Below, one piece after another: positions 16,138 to 25,503 of a stretch of 36,331 nucleotides of DNA. The translations under genes were made by a program, and so were the position numbers. Below the pieces are notes generated by a model, which saw nothing but the letters and a program-made list of their open reading frames with translations, did no database searches and was not told the DNA's origin. The stretch's first letter is position 1; each line of letters begins with the position of its first letter. The stretch lies in contig PAXN01000023.1 of NCBI GenBank assembly GCA_002715005.1, positions 49,493 to 85,823 on the forward strand, written 5' to 3'. The stretch comes from Rhodospirillaceae bacterium (GTDB lineage: Bacteria > Pseudomonadota > Alphaproteobacteria > UBA8366).

Positions 16138-18522
16138 TCACCTTTTTCCAGCCAGCTTTGTTGGGACAAGTAGGAGCGCGCCCAGTGCACGCTTTCTAAT
16201 CCTATTTGGTTCACCAAAGACATGGATATACCTTCCATCCCGCCAAGGTTGTAGAAAATTCCCGTAATACTTAGAAAAAATATTTCCTGATTGTCCGGTA
16301 GCGATAATGAAGCGACTTTTCTGTAAATCACCCAAATCATAAATCACCCTAAACCCGGCGCCATGGCGGTGGCTGAAGGGATTAAGGCCGTCGTCACCGA
16401 AGGTAGTTTGCCCTCGATTAAGCGTATGATCGCCGCCGTCAGTTGGGATGCTTAGATTACCCCAAAGTTTTATAATAGGGATGCGATCGAATAATCGATG
16501 CTTGAAAGTGGCACGGTGCATTTCTCCCCATTTCCAATCGCCAATATTTTTGCCCAAATATTGCGAAAGTTTTTTGATTGCTTTTCTCAGGCTTGCGGCG
16601 AGAAGTGGCTTACATGACTCCCGCTTATTAGTTGTGGGGTGGTCACACCAATTAGGTTTATCTCGTAGCACCTTGACCAAAAAGGCGGGCATGGGTGCCA
16701 AATCTCTAAGTCCGTAGGGTTTCATCAATTCAATCATAAAAAAGCGAACCCAGGCGCTATATAATAACGGCTCAGGCTTGTCCTTATCCATTTGATAATC
16801 CCATGCAATTAGGCGCTTTAGTGCTTTCGTTTCCCTCTCTTGAAGCTGTTGAAGCATCAAGGGAAGTAATTCTCTTGCCGCTTCAGAGGTGTGGTCCATT
16901 TGCCAGGCCGCACTATCGTCGAGTGTGTGCTCAGAATTTCCCGCTGCAAGGGCTTTCAAGCGACGCGCACGGTAGGGCGCATCCCAGTCCTTAGAGATGA
17001 GGTACGGATAGGAATTTGGCACCAATTGGTTGTTCGCGTTGCCAATAAAGCCAACCGACGGGTTATACCTTTTCGGTAACCCGTCGTATGGAATGAAACC
17101 TATCCACCGGTGGTTTCGATTTGTACCGTCCGCAGGCCAACGTCCGTCCCAGCCGTTGCGCAGAGGAAGTCGAGCCGGTGCGATCATGCCAATATCTCCT
17201 GTTACATCCGCATAAAATAAATTCTGCTGTGGGCTATGGAAAAGCTTCGTCGCTGCCAAAAATTCTTTCCAGTCTTTTGCCCGGTTGATCCGGTATAGCG
17301 CTTCATGCGTTCTATCATCTGCGCGTGCCGCAATACTCTTGAGTGCTAGCAATTGCCCGGCGATTTTTACCCTTTGCGCTGGCGTTGAAATATCAGAAAT
17401 AACTGGTCCATTCCGAGTGGTGCGCACATGCAACGTAACCGAATCTGTTCCTTTCACTTTTATGATTTCGGTTCGGACGTGGAAGGCGCGCGGGCCATTA
17501 GGGGCCAAATATCGGTTTTTGTCTTTGGGATCGATTTTCTCGATAAATAAATCCTGACTATCCCCACCAGTAGTAGTTAGACCCCAAGCGATTGTTCCGT
17601 TATGTCCAATTACGGTTATGGGTACGCCAGGCACCGTCGCCCCGGTAATCTCAAATTTCGGCGTTTTGATACGCGCCAGATACCAAAGGCCGGGAGCGTT
17701 AAAACCAAGATGCGGATCATTCGCGAGAATGGGTTTCCCCGATGCGGTTCGTTTGCCCGAAAGCACCCAGGCATTGGACGCGCTCTTTGGTCGAAATGTT
17801 GGCGGCACTGCTTTTAAAAGTGACGCTGCTTGGCTCGGGTTGCCCAATGTGATTGGGCCTAAGTTGTTGGAGGGCCAGAAATCGTCTATTTGGGATTTTG
17901 TGAGAACTGTTTGCAATCTTAAACGAAACAGTTCTTTCCACCAATTTTGCGATAAGCGAAAAGCCATCATACGCGACCACACAAGACTATCTGCAGTGCG
18001 CCAAGGTTCCGGAGTGTGGTTGAGCAGGGTGAATTCGGGCGATAAAGGCCCGTCATGGTTATCAATATGGTAGTTGACGCCGGCGGCATAGGCATCCATC
18101 TGTTTCCTGAGATCCGATGGCATTTCTCCGGCGCGCACTTCTGCACTTCTATAGAAGCCCAGCGTGCGCGTGAATTTATCGATAGAAAGGGTCGGTGCAC
18201 CCATTATCTACGATAGGCGCCCGGCACCTGTGCGGCGCATCATCTCCATTTGCCAGAGCCGGTCTTGTGCGTGGCATAGGCCAAGTGCGAAGTAGGCGTC
18301 CTCAGATCCTTTGGCAAAAATATGTGGAACCGCATTTGTGTCTCTCACGATTTCTACCGGCGCGGCCAACCCTGGAACAGAAATCATACCATCAATTTTT
18401 GGCAAGGAAGATAGCAGCCAAACGAGGAGCCCGCTGGTGCCAACAATTACTAGTACTAGCAGATATCCAGCACTTCGAATGAGGCGGTATGGCCAGTTCC
18501 TTCTCTGAAGACCTTCCGTCAC
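16138..18522 (-). pseudogene. Penicillin acylase (Ntn-hydrolase) gene interrupted by one in-frame amber codon
   Basis: Members are periplasmic amidases that mature by self-cleavage before a nucleophilic Ser and act on beta-lactams, acyl-homoserine lactones or other amides. The reading frame spans 795 codons. The N-terminal part (18522 to 18211) has a membrane anchor or signal around residues 17-38 and ends GAGRLS. TAG at 18208-18210 then stops it, and the same frame continues as IMGAPTLSIDKFTRTLGFYR without any gap in homology. In relatives this position is usually Glu, so a single GAG to TAG change explains it. Downstream the enzyme looks complete: the nucleophile is the Ser in KSASNAWVLSG (codon 249), followed by ANDPHLGF, IGHNGTIAWGLT, GDIGM and the late WRDGRY. 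The last residues look unlike the family and may reflect a frameshift near 16235. The internal ATG at 18204 lacks a ribosome binding site. Substrate unknown. Confidence 0.82.
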
Positions 18523-18626
18523 GGCGGTTACTCATTTAGATTATGCTCGGTTGGCGCAGCTCATGCTGCCCCACAGACTGTATGGTGAAGGTAAGAATGC
18601 TAGATTGCAACGGCAAGGGAAGTCTT

Positions 18627-19409
18627 ATGAAAGATACAAATTCATTAGTACTGGTTAATTATGATGATCGTAGTGATAAGGGACGTATCGCGACAGTTAT
18701 GTTTAATAACCCGGAGAAGCGAAATTCTTTGGGGCTAGCTGGAAAGCAGAGATTCATTGATGTGATAGCTGAACTTAAGCATGATGAGACATTGCGAGCT
18801 ATTATCCTCACGGGTACTGGAGATAAGTCCTTCGTCGGTGGTAGTAATCTCGCCGAGATGGCACATTACAATCCGGCTCAAGGGGAGAACTCCTCGACCT
18901 TGACTCATTATGCCTGCGATGCTGTGCGGAATTTCCCGGTCCCGGTGATTGCGCGCATCAACGGCTATTGCTTTGGCTCGGGCATGGAGATCGCTGCCGC
19001 TGCTGATATGCGCGTTGGCGCAGATCACGGTAAATACGGGATGCCGGAAACACGCTTCGGTATTCCATCGGGTATGGAAGCTGTCTTGTTGCCGCGTTTA
19101 ATGGGCTGGGGCAAAGCGGTTGAGCTGGTACTGACTGGCGATCACATTACTGCTCAACAGGCATACGAATATGGTTATCTGCAAAAGCTGGTGCCCTATG
19201 ATCAGCTCGACGAAGCAGTAGAGGAATGGATAGTCTCGTTACTGTTGTGTGGGCCCAATGCGATCCGAGTTCAAAAGGCGTTAATCAACGATTGGGAACG
19301 TATGTCCTATACGGATGCGGCCAAGGTCGGCATTAAGGCTATCGCTGGCTGTTATGCGACCGATGAGCCGAACACGTTAATGACTTCCTTTCTTAATCGA
19401 AAAAAATAG
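18627..19409 (+). CDS. Enoyl-CoA hydratase/isomerase (crotonase) family protein
   Basis: Crotonase-fold enzymes hydrate or isomerise acyl-CoA thioesters. The 260-residue protein shows the fold: MFNNPEKRNSLGLAG near residue 30, AIILTGTGDKSFVGGSNLAEM (CoA-binding oxyanion loop), then PVIARINGYCFGSGMEIAAAADMRVGA, with the second oxyanion segment around Gly in GSGME. KYGMPETRFGIPSGMEAVLLPRLMG follows; Glu in MPETRFGI and the preceding region hold candidate catalytic residues. The substrate cannot be told. I chose ATG 18627 because AGGGAAG lies four bases before it; an ATG at 18543 is in frame but would add 28 residues unlike the family. It is divergent from the acylase pseudogene, from which it is separated by about 100 bases. 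Confidence 0.88.
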   Translation: MKDTNSLVLVNYDDRSDKGRIATVMFNNPEKRNSLGLAGKQRFIDVIAELKHDETLRAIILTGTGDKSFVGGSNLAEMAHYNPAQGENSSTLTHYACDAVRNFPVPVIARINGYCFGSGMEIAAAADMRVGADHGKYGMPETRFGIPSGMEAVLLPRLMGWGKAVELVLTGDHITAQQAYEYGYLQKLVPYDQLDEAVEEWIVSLLLCGPNAIRVQKALINDWERMSYTDAAKVGIKAIAGCYATDEPNTLMTSFLNRKK

Positions 19410-19549
19410 TACTAATCATGTGAAAAGGGTCGGTCGGTTGCTACAGCCCACAGGGTTTTCATAGCATGATCTATTATGAATGGTGGCCAGCGGATGCGGC
19501 AGTGTATTTCTCAACGAATGACTAATCCAAGAGAAAGTGGGCTATGAAT

Positions 19550-20620
<1,071 letters not shown>

Positions 20621-20660
20621 TTAGGCGAATCTTAGCGCGTATAGGTGTGTTTGAAAACGC

Positions 20661-21959
20661 TTATGAGACCTTATCGAGGGCTTGGCTAAGGTCGGCTAGA
20701 ATGTCGTCGATATGCTCTATGCCCACGGATAGGCGCACATAACCATCCGTAACGCCACTGGCAGCTTGTTCTTCGGGCGTGAGCTGAGAATGTGTTGTAG
20801 TTGCCGGATGAATAGCCAACGAACGGGCATCTCCGATATTGGCAACGTGATAGTGCATCCCGAGTGCATCAATGAAAGCTCGTCCCGCGTCCGATCCGCC
20901 TTTCAGCTCGAAACCGACAAGCCCTCCGCTACCGCCAGACAGATACTTTGCGGTTCTTGTTCTATTCTTCTGATCTGTATGCAGCGTCGGATATATCACC
21001 GTGGCGACATCGTCGCGTTTACTTAGGAAATTAGCAACGGCAGCGGCGTTCTTGGAATGCTCACGGATGCGAAGTGGTGCGGTCTCGAGCCCCTGCAAAA
21101 ACATAAAAGCGTTAAAGGGCGCCATGGCTGCGCCTAAATCACGGAGTAGTGTAACCCGCATTTTAATGATATAGGCGATGGGGCCCATAGGTTTGACCGC
21201 TTCGGTCCAAACCGCTCCATGATAGGAAGGGTCAGGCTGGTTCAACATTGGGAAGCGGTCCGCATGTGCCTCCCAATCGAAATTGCCGCCATCGACTACC
21301 AGCCCGCCAATCGATGTACCATGGCCACCGATATATTTGGTCGTCGAATAGACGACGATGGCAGCCCCATGATCGAGCGGTCGGCAGAGGACCGGGCATG
21401 CTGTATTATCCATTATCAATGGTACCCCGAGCTTGCGGCCAATCTCTGCCACTTCCGCAATAGGGAAGACTTTTAGTTTAGGGTTAGGCAGTGTTTCTGC
21501 GTAATAGGCACGTGTTTTATCGTCGGTCGCCTCGGCGAAAGCTTTAGGTTCCGTAGGATCTACAAAGCGAACTTCGATACCCATCGTTTTGAAGGTATTC
21601 GCGAATAAATTCCAAGTGCCCCCATAAAGGTCGGTAGAACTGACAATATTATCCCCCGACTGGGCGATATTTTGGATTGAGAAGGCTGACGCGGCTTGCC
21701 CTGAGCCTAACGCTAGTGCTGCGACACCACCTTCGAGAGCGGAGATGCGTTGTTCTAGTACATCTGCGGTAGGGTTCATAATCCGCGTATAGATATTGCC
21801 GAGTTCCTTGAGCCCAAACAAATTGGCTGCGTGCTCAGTGCTATCGAACTGATAAGATGTGGTTTGATAGATCGGCACTGCAACTGCACCAGTTGTTGAG
21901 TCGGCGCGATAGCCCGCGTGAAGGGCAATAGTTTCGGGGTTCTTAGAATCGACGGCCAT
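20661..21959 (-). CDS. metY: O-acetylhomoserine sulfhydrylase-type PLP enzyme (MetY-like)
   Basis: This cystathionine-gamma-synthase family enzyme most likely forms homocysteine from O-acetylhomoserine and sulfide in methionine synthesis. The 432-residue product has the start PETIALHAGYRADSTTGAVA and VPIYQTTSYQFDSTEHA, typical of the longer MetY group. The PLP lysine lies in VVYSTTKYIGGHGTSIGG, and SGQAASAFSI, DNTACPVLCRPLDHGA and RSLAIHPATTTH are conserved. The last is the substrate carboxylate-binding region. I chose ATG 21959 because GGGAG lies just upstream; ten extra codons upstream are open but unlikely. A methionine gamma-lyase activity cannot be excluded. It is divergent from the dioxygenase gene, and hemB follows it. 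Confidence 0.87.
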   Translation of the reverse strand: MAVDSKNPETIALHAGYRADSTTGAVAVPIYQTTSYQFDSTEHAANLFGLKELGNIYTRIMNPTADVLEQRISALEGGVAALALGSGQAASAFSIQNIAQSGDNIVSSTDLYGGTWNLFANTFKTMGIEVRFVDPTEPKAFAEATDDKTRAYYAETLPNPKLKVFPIAEVAEIGRKLGVPLIMDNTACPVLCRPLDHGAAIVVYSTTKYIGGHGTSIGGLVVDGGNFDWEAHADRFPMLNQPDPSYHGAVWTEAVKPMGPIAYIIKMRVTLLRDLGAAMAPFNAFMFLQGLETAPLRIREHSKNAAAVANFLSKRDDVATVIYPTLHTDQKNRTRTAKYLSGGSGGLVGFELKGGSDAGRAFIDALGMHYHVANIGDARSLAIHPATTTHSQLTPEEQAASGVTDGYVRLSVGIEHIDDILADLSQALDKVS

Positions 21960-22130
21960 GATCAGCTCCCTGGTAACGTGATATCCCAATTATTATGCGA
22001 TTTTTTTAGCATAGTCGAAAAGCCATGCGTCAGGCGTTAATGTCAAGTACAGGCACGTAAGCCATTGCCAGAAACCTCGGCGGATTGCTAAACACAGAGT
22101 CGATTAATTGTAGTTGGAGATTATCTGGCG

Positions 22131-23162
22131 ATGGATATGCGTTTGCCGCCCGAGGTGACAGGACCGTCCGCATGGACGTGCGCGGAAATGGAACAGGATA
22201 ATTCATGGGTTTTTCAACTTTCGGACGAAGATTTGCACGAGCTGGAGGAAGCGACCACTGCGTTATATGACCGCGGCGTCCCACCACTCGAATTTCGCCA
22301 AACAGATTTTCCGTTGCCCTCTCTAGGACCGAAGATTGGATCCTTGCTCCACGAAATAGAATATGGGCGCGGTTTTGTGCTGATGCGCGGGCTAAATGTA
22401 GAGGATTATGGTTTAGACAAATTATCCGTACTTTATTGGGGTATCGGTACGTATTTGGGCCAAACTATTTCTCAGAATAGCCAAGGCGATTTGCTGGGTC
22501 ACGTTAAAGACATGGAAGGTGGCAAGTACACTCAAGGCGGATATTATGAGGAAGGTGTGCGGGGTCATCGTACTAACGCGTTGCTCGCACCGCATACCGA
22601 TTCATCGGACCTGGTAGGGCTGATGTGTGTGCGGCCCGCGAAAGAGGGCGGAGAAAGTTGGATTGCTTCTTCAATGTCGGTCTATAACCGCATTAGGGTA
22701 ATCCGTCCCGATCTCTTGGAGCCGCTATTGAAGGGGTTCCACTACGACCTGATAGGTAAAGGACGAACAGCTGTCGAACTCTCGAATAATCGAATTCCGG
22801 TCTATAGCTGGTATGAAGGATTGCTTTCATGCCGGTTTAATAAACAACAGATCGAGCTTGGTGCACAGCGAGCTCAGGAGCCACTAACCCAAGCACAGCA
22901 GGAGGCCATCGATTTAGTAGAAAATTTAGCTGTGTCCGAAGATTTTCTTTTACCCATGGCCTTCGAACCAGGTGACATACAGTTACTAAATAATCATACG
23001 ACGATGCATAGTCGGGGTCGGTTTGTGGATTGGGATGAGGAAGAAAAGCGTCGATTGCTATTGCGTCTTTGGGTCAACATTCCAAATGGTCGCCCTCTTG
23101 CGCCGGATTACGCCGACCGATTAAACACTGGCGGGCGCGGTGGTGTGACGAAGAGATTGTAG
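22131..23162 (+). CDS. TauD/TfdA-family 2-oxoglutarate/Fe(II) dioxygenase
   Basis: Family members use 2-oxoglutarate and oxygen to hydroxylate small substrates such as sulfonates, betaines or carnitine precursors. The 343-residue protein has the iron site: His155 and Asp157 in LAPHTDSSDLVG, and the distal His, most likely His293, in NNHTTMHSRGRF. Arg312 in RRLLLRLWVN should bind the 2-oxoglutarate carboxylate. HKP-like RGFVLMRGLN near residue 85 and the segment GQTISQNSQGDLLGHVKD are conserved in the larger family. The substrate is unknown; absence of ABC taurine transporter genes argues against calling it TauD. The amidotransferase gene begins 14 bases after its stop, so the two probably form one unit. 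Confidence 0.87.
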   Translation: MDMRLPPEVTGPSAWTCAEMEQDNSWVFQLSDEDLHELEEATTALYDRGVPPLEFRQTDFPLPSLGPKIGSLLHEIEYGRGFVLMRGLNVEDYGLDKLSVLYWGIGTYLGQTISQNSQGDLLGHVKDMEGGKYTQGGYYEEGVRGHRTNALLAPHTDSSDLVGLMCVRPAKEGGESWIASSMSVYNRIRVIRPDLLEPLLKGFHYDLIGKGRTAVELSNNRIPVYSWYEGLLSCRFNKQQIELGAQRAQEPLTQAQQEAIDLVENLAVSEDFLLPMAFEPGDIQLLNNHTTMHSRGRFVDWDEEEKRRLLLRLWVNIPNGRPLAPDYADRLNTGGRGGVTKRL

Positions 23163-23176
23163 ATTTTAAGCCTGTA

Positions 23177-23884
23177 ATGCGGGTTTTAGTATATCAACAT
23201 ATTGACGTCGAGCATCCCGGCATTTTCCGGAGATTTTTGCATGAAGATAGCATTTCTTATGATGTGGTAGGATGGGATGCCGGTCACGCTCCGCCAGGGC
23301 ACAAGGACTATGATGCGCTTTGGATTATGGGCGGGCCGATGGATGTGTGGGAAGAAGATAAGTATCCGTGGCTAATAGCCGAAAAACAGGCAATCAGGGA
23401 CTGGGCCCAGGCAGAAAAGCCAATTTTGGGTATATGCTTGGGGCACCAATTATTGGCCGATGCCCTGGGTGGGACTGTAGCCCCCATGGCTGATCCGGAG
23501 GTTGGTGTTCTGACAGTCGAACTTACGGATGCCGGCATTGTTGATCCGTTATTTGATAGCGTTGATAGGCACAACACCTGTTTGCAGTGGCATAGCTCGG
23601 AGGTAAACTTATTACCCCAAGACGCGGTGTTGCTTGCCGTCTCTGCAGGCTGTGATTGTCAAGCGTTTCGATACGGTGAGAGGGCTTATGGTTTACAGTA
23701 TCATATGGAGGTCACCGAGGACACAGTCGGTGATTGGGCGAAGGTTCCGGCTTATGCTGAGTCTCTTCAAAACTCTGTCGGTCTTGGAGGCGAATCACTA
23801 ATCGCCAATGCCGTTAAAGACGCGTTGCCTCAGCTAAACCGGAAGGCACGACGGATTTATAATAATTTTAAAAGGCTCGTTTGA
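23177..23884 (+). CDS. Class I glutamine amidotransferase (GMP-synthase-like GATase domain)
   Basis: A stand-alone glutaminase-type domain of 235 residues. The nucleophile is Cys87 in PILGICLGHQLLADALGG, with His176 and Glu178 in LQYHMEVTE completing the triad. WIMGGPMDVWEED near residue 50 is the oxyanion region. It could release ammonia from glutamine for an unseen partner, or hydrolyse a gamma-glutamyl bond of a small molecule, as some members of this group do. The open frame reaches upstream into the dioxygenase gene (ATG 23069), but homology starts with MRVLVYQHIDVEHPG at 23177. Spacing of 14 bases after the dioxygenase indicates a two-gene unit of unknown pathway. Confidence 0.87.
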   Translation: MRVLVYQHIDVEHPGIFRRFLHEDSISYDVVGWDAGHAPPGHKDYDALWIMGGPMDVWEEDKYPWLIAEKQAIRDWAQAEKPILGICLGHQLLADALGGTVAPMADPEVGVLTVELTDAGIVDPLFDSVDRHNTCLQWHSSEVNLLPQDAVLLAVSAGCDCQAFRYGERAYGLQYHMEVTEDTVGDWAKVPAYAESLQNSVGLGGESLIANAVKDALPQLNRKARRIYNNFKRLV

Positions 23885-23916
23885 AGTAATGTGGCTGATT
23901 CGGCTAGACTGGTGCT

Positions 23917-24120
23917 ATGGCAAAAAAAGAGTCTCACGGAGCCATCATCGAAATGATCACGATCGGCCGATATGTGAAAGTAACCGCCGTTGATACTCGC
24001 ACTGGTATCGAGGCGTCCATAGTTGGTGATCCGCGTCGTGGCGACCGCGCCTTGCGCGAAGCTGGTCTCCTCAAATTAAAATATGTGATGAAGAAAAAGG
24101 CTGAAGATGGCCGTTGCTAG
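23917..24120 (+). CDS. Small conserved alphaproteobacterial protein (DUF6898-like)
   Basis: A 67-residue protein with the core IIEMITIGRYVKVTAVDTRT followed by GIEASIVGDPRRGDRALREA and a basic end (KLKYVMKKK). It resembles small proteins I recall as DUF6898 in Alphaproteobacteria, often encoded near rpiB/glyA; this is from memory and not checked. No signal peptide, membrane span or known catalytic motif is visible. The beta-rich core VKVTAVDTRTGIEASIVG suggests a compact single domain. It lies 32 bases after the amidotransferase gene, so it may be carried on the same transcript, and it is convergent with the MucR-like gene across a hairpin terminator. Confidence 0.7.
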   Translation: MAKKESHGAIIEMITIGRYVKVTAVDTRTGIEASIVGDPRRGDRALREAGLLKLKYVMKKKAEDGRC

Positions 24121-24130
24121 GCTGCTGCGG

Positions 24131-24177
24131 TAAAAAAAATGGCCGGTCACATAGACCGGCCAGTTTATAATTACTTT
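24131..24177. terminator. Bidirectional rho-independent terminator
   Basis: TGGCCGGTC at 24140-24148 pairs perfectly with GACCGGCCA at 24154-24162 around a five-base loop, flanked by an A run at 24132-24139. Read on the minus strand the hairpin is followed by eight T residues, an excellent terminator for the mucR-like gene. On the plus strand the T-rich tract after it is less regular (GTTTATAATTACTTTTTT), so it may also stop the small plus-strand gene. Confidence 0.85.
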
Positions 24178-24199
24178 TTTAATTTTCGTTGGGGAACAT

Positions 24200-24628
24200 T
24201 TACGCGACGCCACTTGCAGTTCGGCCTAAGCCGATTTTTTTTGCGAAAGCAGAGCGTTGTCGCGAATAATTGGGCGCTACCATTGGATAGTCCGCAGGGA
24301 GCCCCCACTTGGCACGGTATTCTTGAGGCGTCAGACCGTAGACGGTGCGAAGATGACGTTTTAGCATCTTTAGTTTCTTTCCGTCCTCGAAGCAGACAAT
24401 ATAGTCAGGTGTGATGGATTTCCGCACTGCAACTTTAGATTTGGAACGGGAGGTATTTGTTTGGCCATCATTAAGCTTCTGTAATGAGCCATAAACGAGG
24501 TGAATAACGTCATTAAGTTCAGTGGCTGGCAAAGTATTGTTGCCAACATATGCAGAAACGACATCGGCAGTCATACGCAATATGTCAGTCTTCTGCCCCG
24601 TATTCTCTGCGAATTGTTGGTGCATCAC
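24200..24628 (-). CDS. MucR/Ros family transcriptional regulator
   Basis: MucR/Ros proteins are alphaproteobacterial regulators, shown in relatives to bind AT-rich DNA and act in an H-NS-like way. The 142-residue product shows the DNA-binding end: DYIVCFEDGKKLKMLKRHLR, then YGLTPQEYRAKWGLPADYPM and VAPNYSRQRSAFAKKIGLGR. Of the usual Cys2His2-like ligands, Cys79 and His92 are clear. The second position is Asp82, and the fourth expected ligand is not a His, so zinc binding may be incomplete, as in some other family members. The N-terminal part (residues 15-50) is the oligomerisation region. The start is GTG 24628 or ATG 24625; AGGA lies six bases before the GTG. A perfect hairpin terminator follows the gene. 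Confidence 0.92.
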   Translation of the reverse strand: MMHQQFAENTGQKTDILRMTADVVSAYVGNNTLPATELNDVIHLVYGSLQKLNDGQTNTSRSKSKVAVRKSITPDYIVCFEDGKKLKMLKRHLRTVYGLTPQEYRAKWGLPADYPMVAPNYSRQRSAFAKKIGLGRTASGVA

Positions 24629-25014
24629 CTATAGTCCTATTCTTTTTCTAATTTATCACTAGTAAATCTCACATAACTTTAATTATGTCAATAAAATTAA
24701 AGAAAAAATATTTAATACTCTACTTTATCTTTAAGTTAGTTTGTAAATTGGTGTAATGTAATTACAATAAAGCACAATATATTCCAGTGAAAACCTGATT
24801 AATCACTACATAAAGTATACCTTTTAGGTGTAACCTTTTGATCACACACTACAAGCTATTTTGTTTTACTAGCTCTACTGTATTTCTTATTAATTGATTG
24901 TTATTAAGCAAGAGTGAGCGTTTCGACTGCGAAACCTTGTGTGTGACTGGCAAGACTACGCGACATGTGGTATTCTAAGTGTTATCGGGTGTTTTTCATC
25001 GTTATTTTGGGTTT
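24629..25014. other. AT-rich divergent spacer upstream of mucR and rpiB
   Basis: No gene is credible here. Between 24661 and 24780 only 23 of 120 bases are G or C, with many TA steps. Around 24905 the composition rises towards normal, and a short dyad GTTTCG (24920-24925) / CGAAAC (24930-24935) is present. The region must hold the promoter of the MucR-like gene and of rpiB. Because MucR-family proteins prefer such DNA and often repress their own gene, it is a natural candidate for autoregulation. I see no tRNA, recognisable riboswitch or small-RNA signature. Confidence 0.65.
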
Positions 25015-25023
25015 GAGGACGTT

Positions 25024-25467
25024 TTGGTTTTCATTGCTAAGGAAAAAGTCGCTATAGCATCGGACCACGCAGGGCTTTTGATGAAGTCGGCATTCGGTGA
25101 GTATCTGGAAGAAATGGGCTATGAAGTGCTCAATCTGGGGACTGATAGCACTTGTTCGGTGGATTATCCCGACTATTCCAATAATTTGGCAGAGGCTCTT
25201 TTGAAGGGCAGCGTAATGCGGGGAGTTTTGATTTGTGGTACTGGGATTGGCATTTCGATTGCGGCCAATCGCCACCGGCATGTGCGCGCTGCGCTTTGTC
25301 ATAATGAGACAGATGCTCGCTTTGCAAGGCTGCACAATAATGCCAACGTTTTGGCTTTAGGCGCGCGAACTACTGGGCTAGAAGTGGCGCTTGATTGTTT
25401 AAGAGTGTTTTTGAATACAGAATTTGAAGGCGGACGTCATCAACGGCGAGTTGAAAAGTATTCGTAG
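25024..25467 (+). CDS. rpiB: Ribose 5-phosphate isomerase B
   Basis: RpiB interconverts ribose 5-phosphate and ribulose 5-phosphate in the pentose phosphate pathway. The 147-residue product has the family marks: VAIASDHAGLLMKSA at the N terminus, DYPDYSNNLAEALL, and the active-site stretch GVLICGTGIGISIAANRH with catalytic Cys. RAALCHNETDARFARLHNNANVLALGAR follows. No ATG precedes the conserved core. The open frame begins at GTG 24979, but GAGGA at 25015-25019 lies four bases before TTG 25024, giving the usual length, so I favour the TTG. It is followed by glyA 36 bases later, an order common in Alphaproteobacteria. Confidence 0.93.
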   Translation: MVFIAKEKVAIASDHAGLLMKSAFGEYLEEMGYEVLNLGTDSTCSVDYPDYSNNLAEALLKGSVMRGVLICGTGIGISIAANRHRHVRAALCHNETDARFARLHNNANVLALGARTTGLEVALDCLRVFLNTEFEGGRHQRRVEKYS

Positions 25468-25503
25468 AAATTTTGTGATAATCGGGAAGGGATAGTTAGA
25501 GCG

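Noticed and set aside
15881-16267. 128-residue plus-strand frame over the threonine deaminase remnant
   Set aside because: No family resemblance; the other strand carries clear ACT-domain homology in the same bases.
16098-16340. 80-residue minus-strand frame ending in MAVIFEAIKDF
   Set aside because: Not an independent gene: its upstream part is a shifted reading of the acylase C terminus and its last 11 residues are the start of the decayed threonine deaminase.
17618-18073. 151-residue plus-strand frame opposite the acylase gene
   Set aside because: Antisense to conserved acylase codons including the nucleophile region; composition is Arg/Ser-rich as expected for a shadow frame.
18208-18210. 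Amber codon read as an amino acid (code reassignment or special insertion)
   Set aside because: TAG is the ordinary terminator of several intact genes in the window (the NYN gene, lepB, rpiB, the small gene ending at 24120), and no insertion element is visible. A nonsense mutation or read error is simpler.
21960-22130. SAM-type riboswitch before the MetY-like gene
   Set aside because: I looked for the SAM-II pattern, common before methionine genes in Alphaproteobacteria, but the conserved core and pseudoknot segments are not present. TTGACA occurs there, but no -10 hexamer lies at proper spacing.
24905-24960. Possible small RNA or tRNA-like element upstream of rpiB
   Set aside because: The short GTTTCG/CGAAAC dyad has no T tract and no cloverleaf can be drawn; evidence is too weak for an RNA gene.
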